Shown: positions 40,996 to 50,199, numbered from the stretch's first letter. The stretch: DNA of 64,000 bases from an uncultured Clostridia bacterium (GCA_946403085.1 CAMIYM010000005.1:1-64000), one strand, 5' to 3'. Notes: a model not told the origin generated them from the sequence alone. Translations and numbers: made by a program.

Positions 40996-43431
40996 TTACG
41001 CTTTTACTGTACCTGTGTACTTCTTGGCAGGTCTGAATACGAGGAAGCAGAGGCCTGCAAGAACGAGGATCGCGAAGATCAGGCCGACAACGTTTACAGC
41101 GCCTGTGAAAAGGAGGCCGAACTGGTAAACGATGAGTGCGATTGCATAAGCGAATACGCACTGATAGCCGATTGCGAACCATGTCCACTTGGCAGAGTTC
41201 ATCTCACGCTTGATCGCACCGATAGCTGCGAAGCAGGGAGCGCAAAGGAGGTTGAAGATGAGGAATGCGAATCCTGAGAGCTGGTTCAGGCCTTCGAAAT
41301 CAAGTACACCGAATACACCAACGACTTCTTCCTTTGCAACAAGACCCATGATCGTAGCGATCGTTGCCTTGATGTTGCCAAAGCCCAAAGGTGCGAAGAT
41401 CCACTTTAATGCGTTTCCGATAACACCGAGAACTGATGCCTCAAGCTCCATGTCAGGATCGAATCCGAAGCCTGCTTCTGTGTTTCCGAAAACAGAACCA
41501 AACCAGATAAGGATGGATGAGATGAGGATTACTGTTCCTGCCTTCTTGATGAAGGACCAGCCTCTCTCCCACATGGATCTTAAGAGGTTGCCGAGTGTCG
41601 GCCAGTGGTATGCAGGGAGCTCCATTACGAACGGAGCAGGATCGCCTGCGAAAGGCTTTGTTTTCTTAAGGAGAATACCTGAGATGATGACTGCAGCAAC
41701 ACCGATGAAGTATGTTGAAGGTGCTACCCAGGAACCGCTGAATGCGGTGTGACGGAACAAAGCTGCCGTGATAAGTGCGATGATAGGAAGCTTCGCGCCG
41801 CAAGGGATGAATGTTGTTGTCATGATGGTCATTCTGCGGTCACGCTGGCTCTCGATCGTACGTGATGCCATGATACCCGGAACGCCGCATCCTGAAGATA
41901 CGAGCATAGGGATGAATGACTTACCTGAAAGACCGAATCTTCTGAAGATACGGTCGAGTACGAATGCGACTCTTGCCATGTATCCGCAGGATTCAAGGAA
42001 TGCGAGGAGGAAGAAGAGTACGAGCATCTGGGGAACGAAGCCCAATACCGCACCGACACCTGCGACGATGCCGTCAACGACAAGACCTGTTACGAACTCG
42101 TTGGCGCCGACCTTTTCGAGAAGTCCGGAAACCATATCAGGAATGGAAGGAACGAAAACAGCACCTTCTGTCTCGTCCATGCCGGGAGAAGTGAATTCAC
42201 CTTCTTCATCGAGAGCGCCTGATTCTGTAAGAGGAGCTTCGATGTCATATCCCTTTTCCATGAGTTCTTCTGCGTAGAATCCATAGTCTTCCTCGAAAGC
42301 GCCGAAGTCAGCATCTTCAAAGTCAGCCTGGAGATTCTCAGCACCTGTAATGTCGTTTTCAACAGCTTTGTCGATAACGACCTTTACGCCGTCAACGAAA
42401 ACCGTATCGCCTGCCCACTTGTCAACAGCCTCATCGTACTGCTTCTGGCCAATTCCGAAGAGGAAGAAACCGTCGCCGAAGAGATTGTCGTTTGTCCAGT
42501 CTGTCATGCTGGTTCCTAATGTGGTCATCGCGATGAAGTATACGAGCCACATGATAAGAGCGAAGATCGGGAGCGCAAGGATCCTGTTCGTTACGATCTT
42601 ATCGATCTTATCTGATGTGGATGCCTTTGCTGCTGACTTCTTCTTATAGCATCCCTTGATGATGGATGCGATGTAAACATATCTCTCGTTTGTGATGATG
42701 GACTCTGCGTCGTCGTCAAGCTCCTTCTCAGCTGCGGCGATGTCCTTTTCGATATGGTCGAGCTTATCCTTGGAAATGTTAAGCTTCTCGATGATCTTCT
42801 CGTCACGCTCGAAGATCTTGATCGCATACCATCTCTGCTTGTCTTCATTCATGTCGTGAAGAACAGCTTCCTCGATGTGTGCGAGAGCGTGCTCGACAGG
42901 GCCCGAAAATGTGTGCGCCGGAATCGTCTTCGTATTCTTAGCAGCCTTGATAGCTTCTTCAGCTGCCTCCATGATTCCTGTGCCCTTAAGTGCGGAAATA
43001 GCTACCGCCTTGCATCCGATCTGCTTGGAGAGGTCTTCAAGATTGATCTTGTCGCCGTTCTTGTTTACGAGGTCGATCATGTTGACTGCCATTACGACAG
43101 GGATGCCAAGCTCAGTGAGCTGTGTTGTAAGGTAGAGGTTACGCTCAAGGTTCGTACCGTCTACGATGTTAAGGATTACGTCAGGATTCTCGTCAATAAG
43201 ATAATTACGAGCGACGACTTCCTCTAATGTATAAGGTGATAATGAATAGATACCCGGAAGGTCTGTGATAGTTACGCCGTCGTGCTTTTTAAGCTTACCT
43301 TCCTTCTTCTCGACGGTTACGCCCGGCCAGTTACCTACGAACTGGTTCGATCCGGTCAGCGCATTGAAAAGCGTTGTCTTACCGCAGTTAGGGTTACCCG
43401 CTAACGCGATCTTGATTTCTTCGTTTGCCAT
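40996..43431 (-). CDS. feoB: Ferrous iron transporter FeoB
   Basis: An 811-residue iron(II) transporter. The N-terminal G domain has GNPNCGKTT (Gly12-Thr20), DLPGIYSL (G3) and NMID (G4), followed by the helical GDI-like domain. The membrane part has the Gate motifs around PQMLVLFFLLAFLESCGYMAR and SSGCGVPGIMASRT. After the first membrane helix there is an acidic insertion of about 100 residues rich in Glu and Asp. Third gene of feoA-feoA-feoB, followed by its Cys-rich partner; under a DtxR-type promoter. Confidence 0.95.
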   Translation of the reverse strand: MANEEIKIALAGNPNCGKTTLFNALTGSNQFVGNWPGVTVEKKEGKLKKHDGVTITDLPGIYSLSPYTLEEVVARNYLIDENPDVILNIVDGTNLERNLYLTTQLTELGIPVVMAVNMIDLVNKNGDKINLEDLSKQIGCKAVAISALKGTGIMEAAEEAIKAAKNTKTIPAHTFSGPVEHALAHIEEAVLHDMNEDKQRWYAIKIFERDEKIIEKLNISKDKLDHIEKDIAAAEKELDDDAESIITNERYVYIASIIKGCYKKKSAAKASTSDKIDKIVTNRILALPIFALIMWLVYFIAMTTLGTSMTDWTNDNLFGDGFFLFGIGQKQYDEAVDKWAGDTVFVDGVKVVIDKAVENDITGAENLQADFEDADFGAFEEDYGFYAEELMEKGYDIEAPLTESGALDEEGEFTSPGMDETEGAVFVPSIPDMVSGLLEKVGANEFVTGLVVDGIVAGVGAVLGFVPQMLVLFFLLAFLESCGYMARVAFVLDRIFRRFGLSGKSFIPMLVSSGCGVPGIMASRTIESQRDRRMTIMTTTFIPCGAKLPIIALITAALFRHTAFSGSWVAPSTYFIGVAAVIISGILLKKTKPFAGDPAPFVMELPAYHWPTLGNLLRSMWERGWSFIKKAGTVILISSILIWFGSVFGNTEAGFGFDPDMELEASVLGVIGNALKWIFAPLGFGNIKATIATIMGLVAKEEVVGVFGVLDFEGLNQLSGFAFLIFNLLCAPCFAAIGAIKREMNSAKWTWFAIGYQCVFAYAIALIVYQFGLLFTGAVNVVGLIFAILVLAGLCFLVFRPAKKYTGTVKA

Positions 43432-43481
43432 TATAATGTTCCTCTCTTTTTACTTTGGCTTACTTGGTTGTTAAGTTGTTA

Positions 43482-43733
43482 TCAAGTTGTGCCCTGGCGC
43501 TTGCCTTTTAGTAACTCGATCTCTACCATCTCAGCGTCATTCTTTCTGAGTGAGAGCTCGTAGCCTCTGACAGTTACCTCGACCGGATCTCCCAGGGGAG
43601 CTACTTTTCGAACATAGATCTCAACACCCTTCGTGATGCCCATGTCCATGATCCTGCGCTTTACCGCACCCTCTCCGTTGAGCTTAACGACCTTGACGGT
43701 CTCGCCCACCTTTGCCTGCTTTAACGTCCTCAC
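43482..43733 (-). CDS. feoA: FeoA domain protein (second)
   Basis: An 83-residue SH3-like FeoA protein (TLKQAKVGETVKVVKL, RRIMDMGITKGVEIYVRKVAPLGDPVEV). The start is GTG with AGGAGG 9 nt upstream. It lies between the first feoA and feoB, 13 bp after the former. FeoA proteins bind the FeoB cytoplasmic domain and are needed for iron uptake. Confidence 0.9.
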   Translation of the reverse strand: MRTLKQAKVGETVKVVKLNGEGAVKRRIMDMGITKGVEIYVRKVAPLGDPVEVTVRGYELSLRKNDAEMVEIELLKGKRQGTT

Positions 43734-43746
43734 TGATACGTTCCTC

Positions 43747-43959
43747 CTATATCATTATTTTTTTCGCTAACTCTTCGCTGACAGCCACACGGCTTTCCTT
43801 AACCTTGACTATCAGGTTATCGCCGATCGCGCTGACGACACTCACTTCGCCGCCGACCGTAAACCCCATGTCCTCGAGATGCTTCTTGATCTCCGGACTA
43901 CCGCCGATCTTGCGGATTATCTGAGGTTCCCCTACTTCTGCATAAACCAGAGGCATCAT
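43747..43959 (-). CDS. feoA: FeoA domain protein (first)
   Basis: A 70-residue FeoA protein (IRKIGGSPEIKKHLEDMGFTVGGEVSVVSAIGDNLIVKV). AAGGAGGGA precedes the start. It is the first gene after the DtxR-type promoter. The N-terminal 10 residues are shorter than usual, with the conserved LxxxxPGxxxxI part replaced by VGEPQIIRKI. Confidence 0.9.
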   Translation of the reverse strand: MMPLVYAEVGEPQIIRKIGGSPEIKKHLEDMGFTVGGEVSVVSAIGDNLIVKVKESRVAVSEELAKKIMI

Positions 43960-43992
43960 GATCTCCCTCCTTGTTCAGACATAAATACATAT

Positions 43993-44045
43993 GGTTAGGG
44001 TTTGCTAACCGCGATTAGTATAGTTAGCAATCGCTAACAAGTCAA
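43993..44045 (-). promoter_or_regulatory. feo promoter with two DtxR-type operators
   Basis: On the minus strand TTGACT (44040-44045), a 17-bp spacer and TATACT (44017-44022). Operator 2, AGTTAG-CAATCG-CTAACA (44022-44039), fills the spacer. Operator 1, GGTTAG-GGTTTG-CTAACC (43993-44010), covers the start region. This geometry predicts tight metal-dependent repression. Confidence 0.82.
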
Positions 44046-44078
44046 GCGTGAAAGTTATTGAAATTATTGAATTTTCTG

Positions 44079-44117
44079 TTGACTTCCGAAAATATTTTTA
44101 GTAAGTTATTGCTAATT
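44079..44117 (+). promoter_or_regulatory. Second regulator's promoter with degenerate DtxR-type operator
   Basis: TTGACT (44079-44084), a 17-bp spacer and a weak TAAGTT (44102-44107). AGTAAG-TTATTG-CTAATT (44100-44117) keeps the 6-6-6 form but differs from GGTTAG-N6-CTAACC at several bases, so any autoregulation would be weak. Confidence 0.45.
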
Positions 44118-44139
44118 TTGTGCAAAGGAGGCCGCCTTC

Positions 44140-44511
44140 ATGGCCATTCTGGAATCCGGCGAAACATATGTAGAATCTATATATATCTTATCGTTGGAAT
44201 CTGACATAGTCCGCGGCAAGGACATCAGCGAATACATGGGCGTCACAAGGCCCTCGGTCAGCCGCGCCATCAACTCTCTAAAGGAGCGCGGCCTCGTCAA
44301 AAGCGGCTCCGGCGGAAGCATCAAGCTCACCGAAGGCGGCCTGATCCTCGCCAAGCACGTTCACGAGCGCCACATGCTCATCGCCCGCCACCTCATGGAC
44401 ATCGGCGTCGACGAGCAGACCGCCGTCACCGACGCCGGCCACATCGAGCGCTTCATCAGCGACTCCACCTATGATGCGATAAAGCGGTATCTGATAAAGA
44501 AGGGCGCGTAA
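44140..44511 (+). CDS. DtxR/MntR family metal-dependent regulator
   Basis: A 123-residue paralogue of the regulator at 33337 (MAILESGETYVESIYILS; KDISEYMGVTRPSVSRAINSL; HERHMLIARHLMDIGVDEQTAVTDAGHIERFIS). It too lacks the SH3-like domain. The metal-site pattern differs: Ala/Gly replace Asp/Cys of the other copy (TDAGHIE versus EDACRIE). It is divergent from feoAAB, so it is the likely feo repressor. GGAGG lies upstream of the ATG. Confidence 0.9.
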   Translation: MAILESGETYVESIYILSLESDIVRGKDISEYMGVTRPSVSRAINSLKERGLVKSGSGGSIKLTEGGLILAKHVHERHMLIARHLMDIGVDEQTAVTDAGHIERFISDSTYDAIKRYLIKKGA

Positions 44512-44559
44512 AGGAAAGCGCCGAAAGCGCCTGCTTCCACCCGGTCAATATGGCGGGTT

Positions 44560-44815
44560 GTAGCCATTTTCACCCATTCACCCATTCACCCATCGAAAAG
44601 GACATGCCGCCACTTCCGGGCCCGAAAGGACATGCCGCCCCTTCCGGCCCCGATTTGCTGATTTTTTGCCACCCCTTCCGGCCCCGATTTGCCGGATCGC
44701 GTTTTGCTATTTTTTTGCCAAATCACCTGTGGTTTTGGCAAGGATTTTTGCAAAACCTTCCTGTTTTGCTATTTTTTTGCTAAATCGAGACCCGATTTGG
44801 CAAAATTTCAGCAAT
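44560..44815. repeat. Direct and inverted word repeats (GGACATGCCGCC and TTTTGCCAAAT families)
   Basis: CACCCATT occurs three times near 44573-44592. AAAGGACATGCCGCC followed by CTTCCGG(G/C)CCCGA occurs twice, with a third partial copy near 44664-44692. GTTTTGCTATTTTTTTGC occurs twice (near 44701 and 44763), with TTTGGCAA words in inverse orientation near 44734 and 44800. No credible gene. Confidence 0.65.
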
Positions 44816-44859
44816 TGCCCCACACTTCATTATTCTACCTTCATTATCCATGGAACCAG

Positions 44860-44968
44860 AGTACGCAAAAGTGTACGCATTTGACCCCGAAATGAGTACA
44901 AATTTGCCCTTTGTACGCCACAAGGCCAAAAAACGTACGCATTTGGTATCAAAATGCGTACAGTTTCG
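44860..44968. repeat. GTACGCA-word repeat
   Basis: GTACGCA words near 44861 and 44874 and a perfect hairpin GTACGCATTT (44935-44944) with AAATGCGTAC (44952-44961). Shorter GTAC-containing variants lie between. Same style as the GCATACC and GGACACA arrays near 34.6-35.0 kb. Confidence 0.7.
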
Positions 44969-45104
44969 CGCACTGTATGGAACAAGACCTAATTAGCATC
45001 GCCGCCAGCATGATTTACGGGCTGCGTGAATACCATTTTTCGAGATATGGGCATGCCGGGGCACATTTAGACCAGTTTCGCGCCCCTATTTCCCGAAAAG
45101 CACC

Positions 45105-45228
45105 CGTGGTGACGAGATGGTGACGATTCAGCGTGTTTTCGTCACCATTTCGTGCATTTTGGGCCTTTGGTGACGATTCTGGTGACGATTTCGGGCATCT
45201 CCGTCACCATTTCGTCACCAACACATTT
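45105..45228. repeat. GTGACGA-word repeat, copy 3 (double)
   Basis: Four GGTGACGA words and three CGTCACC words in two inverted arrangements. The segment 45108-45181 reads as the reverse complement of 62-131; the right end (CCGTCACCATTTCGTCACCA then TTTTCGAG) matches 112-144 directly. The rest of 44512-45282 has no gene apart from the arrays listed. Confidence 0.75.
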
Positions 45229-45282
45229 TCGAGCTGCGTGTATCCCCCTCCAGCAACCGTACCAGAGGGGGACCACATAAAC

Positions 45283-46140
45283 TTACACAATATTCTTTAT
45301 CCCTTCGCAGATCCTTCGGGCGACCAGCGGGTTGTTCATCGTGTAGAGGTGGATGCCTTTGATGTCGCTGACGAGAAGGTCGATGATCTGGCTCAGGCAA
45401 TAGGACATGCCGGCGTCGAAAAGCGCCTCCTTGTTGTCCTCATAGCGGGAGATGATCTTCTGGAACCTGGACGGGAAAGACGCGTTGCACATGGAGACCA
45501 TGCGCTTGATCTGCGCCGCGTTAATGACCGGCATTACGCCAGGGATCACGGGCACGTCGATGTCGGCGATCTTGCACTCCTCGTGGAATCTGTAAAAGAT
45601 CTCGTTGTCGAAGAAAAGCTGCGAGAGCAGGACTTCCGCGCCGGCGTCGACCTTTTTCTTGAGACTCTTGATCTCGGTGACCACGCTCGGTGATTCGGGG
45701 TGGCATTCGGGATAGCACGCGCCGAGGAAGCAGAAGTCGTTGTCGTGCCTCAGATACGAGATGAGGTCAGATGAGTGCTTGAAGTCGTTCTTTGCGGGGA
45801 CGTTGGGATTCGCATCGCCTCTAAGAGCCAGGATGTTCTCGATGCCTTCGCCTTTGAGGACGTGGGCGAACTCGTCGATCTCGGAGCGGTCGTAGTGGAG
45901 GCATGTGAGGTGGACGACAGGCTCGATCTTGTACTCGTACTTGATCTTCTTGGCGAGCTCGATCGTGCGGTTGCAGTTGGACGATCCGCCTGCGCCGAAA
46001 GTAACGCTTATGAAGTCAGGCTTAAGCTCGGAAAGGACTTCCAGTGTGGCGTCGATGTTCGACAGCTCCTGATCCTTTTTCGGCGGGAATATCTCAAAGG
46101 AAAGGCTCCTTTTCTTCTCGAAAACCTGTGATACTTTCAT
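45283..46140 (-). CDS. metF: 5,10-methylenetetrahydrofolate reductase
   Basis: A 285-residue TIM-barrel flavoenzyme that makes 5-methyl-THF for methionine synthesis. Motifs: SFEIFPPKKDQ, FISVTFGAGGSS, HLTCLHYDRSEID, ENILALRGDANP, and a C-terminal HLYTMNNPLVARRI. It lies 84 bp downstream of metE in the same direction, so both steps of methyl transfer to homocysteine are together. Its ribosome-binding site lies within a short duplication of the metE 3' end. Confidence 0.93.
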   Translation of the reverse strand: MKVSQVFEKKRSLSFEIFPPKKDQELSNIDATLEVLSELKPDFISVTFGAGGSSNCNRTIELAKKIKYEYKIEPVVHLTCLHYDRSEIDEFAHVLKGEGIENILALRGDANPNVPAKNDFKHSSDLISYLRHDNDFCFLGACYPECHPESPSVVTEIKSLKKKVDAGAEVLLSQLFFDNEIFYRFHEECKIADIDVPVIPGVMPVINAAQIKRMVSMCNASFPSRFQKIISRYEDNKEALFDAGMSYCLSQIIDLLVSDIKGIHLYTMNNPLVARRICEGIKNIV

Positions 46141-46224
46141 CTTTAACCTCTTATCTGCTTTTGGCCGTGCGCTCGAAAAAAGCTTGCGGCCGCGGCCTCG
46201 AAAATGCAGCGGCCGAAACGTGTA

Positions 46225-48480
46225 TTACCCTCTTATCTGCTTTGCCGCAGCGACGAGATTCTTGAGACTCTTAACCGTCTCTTCCTCACCTCTTGTCTTG
46301 AGACCGCAGTCCGGATTTACCCAGAGCTTGGAGTCTTCGATCTTTGCTCTCATCTTTGTGAGCGCTGCGACGATCTCGTCGACTGAAGGAACGCGGGGGC
46401 TATGGATGTCGTAAACGCCCGGGCCGACTTCTGTCTTGAAGTTGTTCTCCTTCAGCGAATCGAGGATCTGAAGGTCAGAACGTGAAGCCTCAAAAGTGAT
46501 TACGTCAGCGTCCATCGCGTCGATCGCGGGAATGATGTCCGTGAACTCGCTGTAGCACATATGCGTGTGGATCTGAGTCTCAGGGCGAACCTTGCTGTGA
46601 ACGAGCCTGAATGCTGGGATCGCGAAGTCAAGGTATTCGCTGTACCAGTCGGACTTTCTAAGAGGGAGCTTCTCGCGGAGAGCGGCCTCGTCGATCTGGA
46701 TTATGCCAATTCCGTTTGCCTCAAGGTCGAGGACCTCGTCTCTAATGGCGAGCGCGATCTGCAGGATGCTCTCCTTGATGGAGATGTCTTCACGCGGGAA
46801 CGACCAGTTGAGGATCGTGACAGGGCCTGTGAGCATGCCTTTGACAGGCTTGTCGGTGCAGGACTTTGCGAACTTCGACCACTCGACAGTGATGGGAGAC
46901 TTTCTTGATACGTCGCCCCAGATGATCGGCGGCTTAACGTTACGTGTGCCGTAGGACTGAACCCATGCCTTCTCTGTGAAGACATAGCCGTTCAGGTTCT
47001 CGCCGAAGTACTCGACCATGTCGTTACGCTCGAACTCGCCGTGTACCAGGACATCGAGGCCGATCTCCTCCTGGAGCTTGATGCACTCAGCGATCTTTTT
47101 CTTATTGAACTCGACGTACTCTTCCTTGCTCTTCAATCCCTTCTTGAATTCCTGGCGGTTCTTTCTGACGTCGGATGTCTGCGGGAATGAGCCGATCGTT
47201 GTTGTCGGGAATGCGGGGAGATTCAGGATCTTCTTCTGGATCTTTTCGCGCTCCTCGAAAACAGGAAGCCTTACATAATCGCTCTCAGTAATTGCAGCGA
47301 CCTTCGCCTGAACGTCCTTGTCCTCGCTGTTTACTCTGCCTGTGAAGAGCGCCTGGTTATTCTTGAAAGAAGCGGCACTCTCGAATTCCGTTCCGAAGAG
47401 CGCTGCAATCTCGCTCAGCTCGGCGAGCTTTTCTTCAGCGAATGCGAAGTGCTTCTTGTAGTCATCAGAAAGCTTCTTCTCGCTCTCCAATGTGTAAGGC
47501 ACGTGCAGAAGTGAGCAGGATGTGCTTACCACGACATTCTCAGTGCCGAGCGAGTTCAGGATCTCGAGTGACTTTTTGTAGTTGTTCTTCCAGATATTCT
47601 TGCCATTTACGACGCCTGCGAAAAGAACCTTTCCGGCCGGGAAACCGTTCGTCTTAACGAGCTCTAAAGACTTTCTACCCTCAAGGAAATCAAGTCCGAT
47701 GCCATCGAAGTCGAGTGAAACAACTTCACTGTAGATATCCCTGATGTCGCCAAAATATGTCTGGAGCAGGATCTTCGCACCGCCCTTGTTAGCAAGGATG
47801 AGTGAGTAGATCTCCTTAAAGAGCGCGATGTCTTCAGAAGAAAGATCTCTTACGAGATAAGGCTCGTCGAACTCGATCCATGAAGCGCCTTTTTCAGCAA
47901 GAACGGATACGAGCTTGATGTATTCAGCTGTGAGGACTGAGTAAAAGTCAGAGATCTTTTTCGCGCCTGTGAACTTGGCAAGCTTTAAGAAAGTGAAAGG
48001 GCCGACAATTGCAACCTTCGTATCAACGCCGAGTGCCTTTGCCTCGATGAATTCGTCAACGGGCTTGCTGCCATTAAGCGCGATCTTCGTATCGTCATCG
48101 ATCTCCGGAACCAGGTAGTGGTAGTTCGTGTTGAACCACTTCTTCATGGCGAGCGCCTTTACGTTGCCGTTCGCGCCCTGATATCCTCTTGCCATCGCGA
48201 AATAAGTGCCGATGTCAGAGAGATTCAGGTCCTTATATCTCTGAGGGATCACGTTGAAAAGAAACGCTGCGTCGAGCACGTTGTCGTAGAAAGAGAAGTC
48301 ATTGGATGAGATGTAAGAGATGCCTGCTTCCTTCTGCTTGAGAAGGTCGCCCTTCCTGATCTCTTTTGCGACTTTCAGGAGTTCCTCTTCTCCGATCTCT
48401 CCGGCGAAAAACTTTTCGGACGCGAACTTAAGCTCTCTGTCCTTTCCGATCCTAGGGTAACCGATAACTGATGTTTTCAT
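46225..48480 (-). CDS. metE: Cobalamin-independent methionine synthase
   Basis: A 751-residue zinc enzyme that methylates homocysteine using 5-methyl-THF-polyglutamate. The zinc ligands are His640 and Cys642 (HTHMCYSEF), Glu664 and Cys725 (NPDCGLKTR), one residue off the E. coli numbering. The start [12 protein letters not shown] with GGAGG upstream fixes the N-terminus; the longer frame to 48555 is rejected. Divergent from a LysR regulator whose box sits near -65. Confidence 0.95.
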   Translation of the reverse strand: MKTSVIGYPRIGKDRELKFASEKFFAGEIGEEELLKVAKEIRKGDLLKQKEAGISYISSNDFSFYDNVLDAAFLFNVIPQRYKDLNLSDIGTYFAMARGYQGANGNVKALAMKKWFNTNYHYLVPEIDDDTKIALNGSKPVDEFIEAKALGVDTKVAIVGPFTFLKLAKFTGAKKISDFYSVLTAEYIKLVSVLAEKGASWIEFDEPYLVRDLSSEDIALFKEIYSLILANKGGAKILLQTYFGDIRDIYSEVVSLDFDGIGLDFLEGRKSLELVKTNGFPAGKVLFAGVVNGKNIWKNNYKKSLEILNSLGTENVVVSTSCSLLHVPYTLESEKKLSDDYKKHFAFAEEKLAELSEIAALFGTEFESAASFKNNQALFTGRVNSEDKDVQAKVAAITESDYVRLPVFEEREKIQKKILNLPAFPTTTIGSFPQTSDVRKNRQEFKKGLKSKEEYVEFNKKKIAECIKLQEEIGLDVLVHGEFERNDMVEYFGENLNGYVFTEKAWVQSYGTRNVKPPIIWGDVSRKSPITVEWSKFAKSCTDKPVKGMLTGPVTILNWSFPREDISIKESILQIALAIRDEVLDLEANGIGIIQIDEAALREKLPLRKSDWYSEYLDFAIPAFRLVHSKVRPETQIHTHMCYSEFTDIIPAIDAMDADVITFEASRSDLQILDSLKENNFKTEVGPGVYDIHSPRVPSVDEIVAALTKMRAKIEDSKLWVNPDCGLKTRGEEETVKSLKNLVAAAKQIRG

Positions 48481-48520
48481 AATAGCCTCCATATTTGCGG
48501 TTGATTTTTTGTTGCTTCGG

Positions 48521-48587
48521 AGTATATTCCCACCTAAGCAATGGGTAAAATACATAAAACTGCCGCCTAGCTATAGATTTAATCTAT
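48521..48587 (-). promoter_or_regulatory. metE promoter and LysR-type box
   Basis: On the minus strand TTTACC (48544-48549), a 17-bp spacer and TATACT (48521-48526). ATAGATTTAATCTAT (48573-48587) is a perfect palindrome containing T-N11-A, centred about 66 bp upstream of the predicted start point. That is the classical position for a LysR recognition site that activates. Confidence 0.72.
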
Positions 48588-48636
48588 GGTGCGAGGTAAA
48601 ATCACAATATCTTCTATGGAAAGGAACCTGCCGGTC

Positions 48637-49536
48637 ATGACACTCAAACAGCTTCAATACGTAGTAACAGTCGCAGATGAAGGCAACATCACGAGCGCAG
48701 CCCGTAAGCTCTTCATTGCCCAGCCGAGCCTCACTTCTGCCATCCACGAGCTCGAAAACGAGTACAACATCACGATCTTCATGCGCTCGAACAAAGGCAT
48801 CAAGCTGACCTCCGAAGGCGAGGAATTCTTAGGCTACGCGAGGCAGATCCTTGACCAGACCGAGCTCATCGAAGAGCGCTATGCCGGCAAAGGCACCGGC
48901 AAACTGAAGTTCTTCGTCTCCGCGCAGCACTACTCCTTCGCAGTCGAAGCCTTCGTAGAACTCTTAAAGCGCAGCGGCGCCGAGAAGTACGAATTCCACA
49001 TGAGGGAGACCCAGACCTTCAACATCATCGACGACGTCGCCCACTTAAGATCCGAGATCGGCATCCTCTACCTTAATAAGTTCAATGAAGAAGTAATCCT
49101 CAAGACCTTGAAGGACAACAACTTATCCTTCACTCCACTCTTCAAGGCCCAGCCGCACGTCTTCATCGGCAAGAACTCACCCCTGGCCAAGAAGAAAGCC
49201 CTGACACTCGAAGACTTAAAGCCCTACCCGCGCCTTTCCTATGAACAGGGGAGCCACAACTCCTTCTACTTTTCGGAAGAGATCCTGAGCACCGTCGACT
49301 GCGACAAAGAACTCGTCGTCCTCGACCGCGCCACGCTCTTCAACATGCTGATCGGCCTCAACGGCTACACCATCTGCTCAGGTGTCATCAACGAGGAGCT
49401 GAACGGCCCCAACATCATCGCCAAGAAGCTCAAAGTCGACGACTACATGGAGATCGGCTACATCCTCCCCCAGTCCATCCGCCCCTCGCACCTGACCTGC
49501 GAGTATATCGAGATACTGAAGTCGCTGACGAAGTGA
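48637..49536 (+). CDS. LysR family regulator, probable metE activator
   Basis: A 299-residue LysR protein: N-terminal helix-turn-helix (TLKQLQYVVTVADEGNITSAARKLFIAQPSLTSAIHELE) and a C-terminal substrate-binding domain. ATG 48637 gives the standard family N-terminus and has AAGGAA upstream; ATG 48616 is an alternative. Its location and the box in the shared promoter point to a MetR-like role, with homocysteine as a possible co-inducer. That is inference; it is not close enough for me to name it. Confidence 0.85.
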   Translation: MTLKQLQYVVTVADEGNITSAARKLFIAQPSLTSAIHELENEYNITIFMRSNKGIKLTSEGEEFLGYARQILDQTELIEERYAGKGTGKLKFFVSAQHYSFAVEAFVELLKRSGAEKYEFHMRETQTFNIIDDVAHLRSEIGILYLNKFNEEVILKTLKDNNLSFTPLFKAQPHVFIGKNSPLAKKKALTLEDLKPYPRLSYEQGSHNSFYFSEEILSTVDCDKELVVLDRATLFNMLIGLNGYTICSGVINEELNGPNIIAKKLKVDDYMEIGYILPQSIRPSHLTCEYIEILKSLTK

Positions 49537-49600
49537 TGCTGGGCGTTTTGGATGAGATTCTCGTTCGAGGTCGCCACGCGCGCGAAAAACTCAAAATAGA

Positions 49601-49630
49601 ATAGAGGGAGCCTTCCCCGGCCCCCTCATA
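49601..49630. terminator. Bidirectional hairpin between LysR and peroxidase genes
   Basis: GAGGGAGCC (49604-49612) and GGCCCCCTC (49619-49627) with a 6-nt loop and one mismatch. Minus-strand readout continues CTCTATTCTATTTT. Confidence 0.6.
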
Positions 49631-49653
49631 TCCAATGAAGCACTTGCTATATC

Positions 49654-50199
49654 TTAGAGAGCAGCCTTAACTGCTTCCTTTACCTTATCCATGTCGACTG
49701 TCGGCTCGAAGCGCGCGATGACGCGGCCCTCACGGTCTACGAGGAACTTCGTGAAGTTCCACTTGATGTATGCCTTGTCGCCGAATGCCTTGTTGTTTGC
49801 TGCAGCGAACTTATCAAGTGCGACGTTCTTCAGGCCCTTGCCGAATCCCTCGAAGGGCATCTCGGTAGCGAGGTATGCGAAAAGAGGATCAGCATTCTCG
49901 CCGTTTACATCGATCTTCGCGAACTGAGGAAACTCTGTGCCGAACTTCATCTTGCAGAACTGATGGATCTCCTCCTCGTCGCCGGGCGCCTGGTTGGCGA
50001 ACTGGTTGCAGGGGAAGTCTAAGATCTCAAAGCCCTGGTCCTTAAGCTCCTTGTACATTGCCTCGAGCGGATCGTAGTGAGGCGTGAAGCCGCATCCTGT
50101 AGCGGTGTTAACGATCAGGAGGACCTTGCCCTGGTAGTCAGATAAGCTGACGATGTTGCCTTTTCTGTCTTTTACATTGAAATCATAAACTGTGCTCAT
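49654..50199 (-). CDS. Glutathione peroxidase family peroxiredoxin-like enzyme
   Basis: A 181-residue thiol peroxidase of the GPx family. Active-site residues are Cys36 (NTATGCGFTP), Gln66 (DFPCNQF), Trp147 and Asn148 (KWNFTKFLVDR). Cys at the active site (not Sec) and Cys82 as possible resolving residue fit the thioredoxin-dependent subgroup that reduces hydroperoxides. It overlaps the upstream OhrR-type gene by ATGA and shares its promoter. Confidence 0.92.
   Translation of the reverse strand: MSTVYDFNVKDRKGNIVSLSDYQGKVLLIVNTATGCGFTPHYDPLEAMYKELKDQGFEILDFPCNQFANQAPGDEEEIHQFCKMKFGTEFPQFAKIDVNGENADPLFAYLATEMPFEGFGKGLKNVALDKFAAANNKAFGDKAYIKWNFTKFLVDREGRVIARFEPTVDMDKVKEAVKAAL

Noticed and set aside
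41189..42277. Long plus-strand ORFs opposite feoB
   Set aside because: They mirror feoB codons, have Met/Pro/Ser-rich low-information sequence and no start signals.
44550..44895. Short ORFs in the 44.5-44.9 kb repeat region
   Set aside because: They simply translate the GGACATGCC and TTTTGCTATTTTT repeats and lack ribosome-binding sites.
48481..48636. SAM riboswitch or T-box controlling metE
   Set aside because: The leader is only about 35 nt from the predicted start point and has no T-box or SAM-I core. A LysR box explains the region better.
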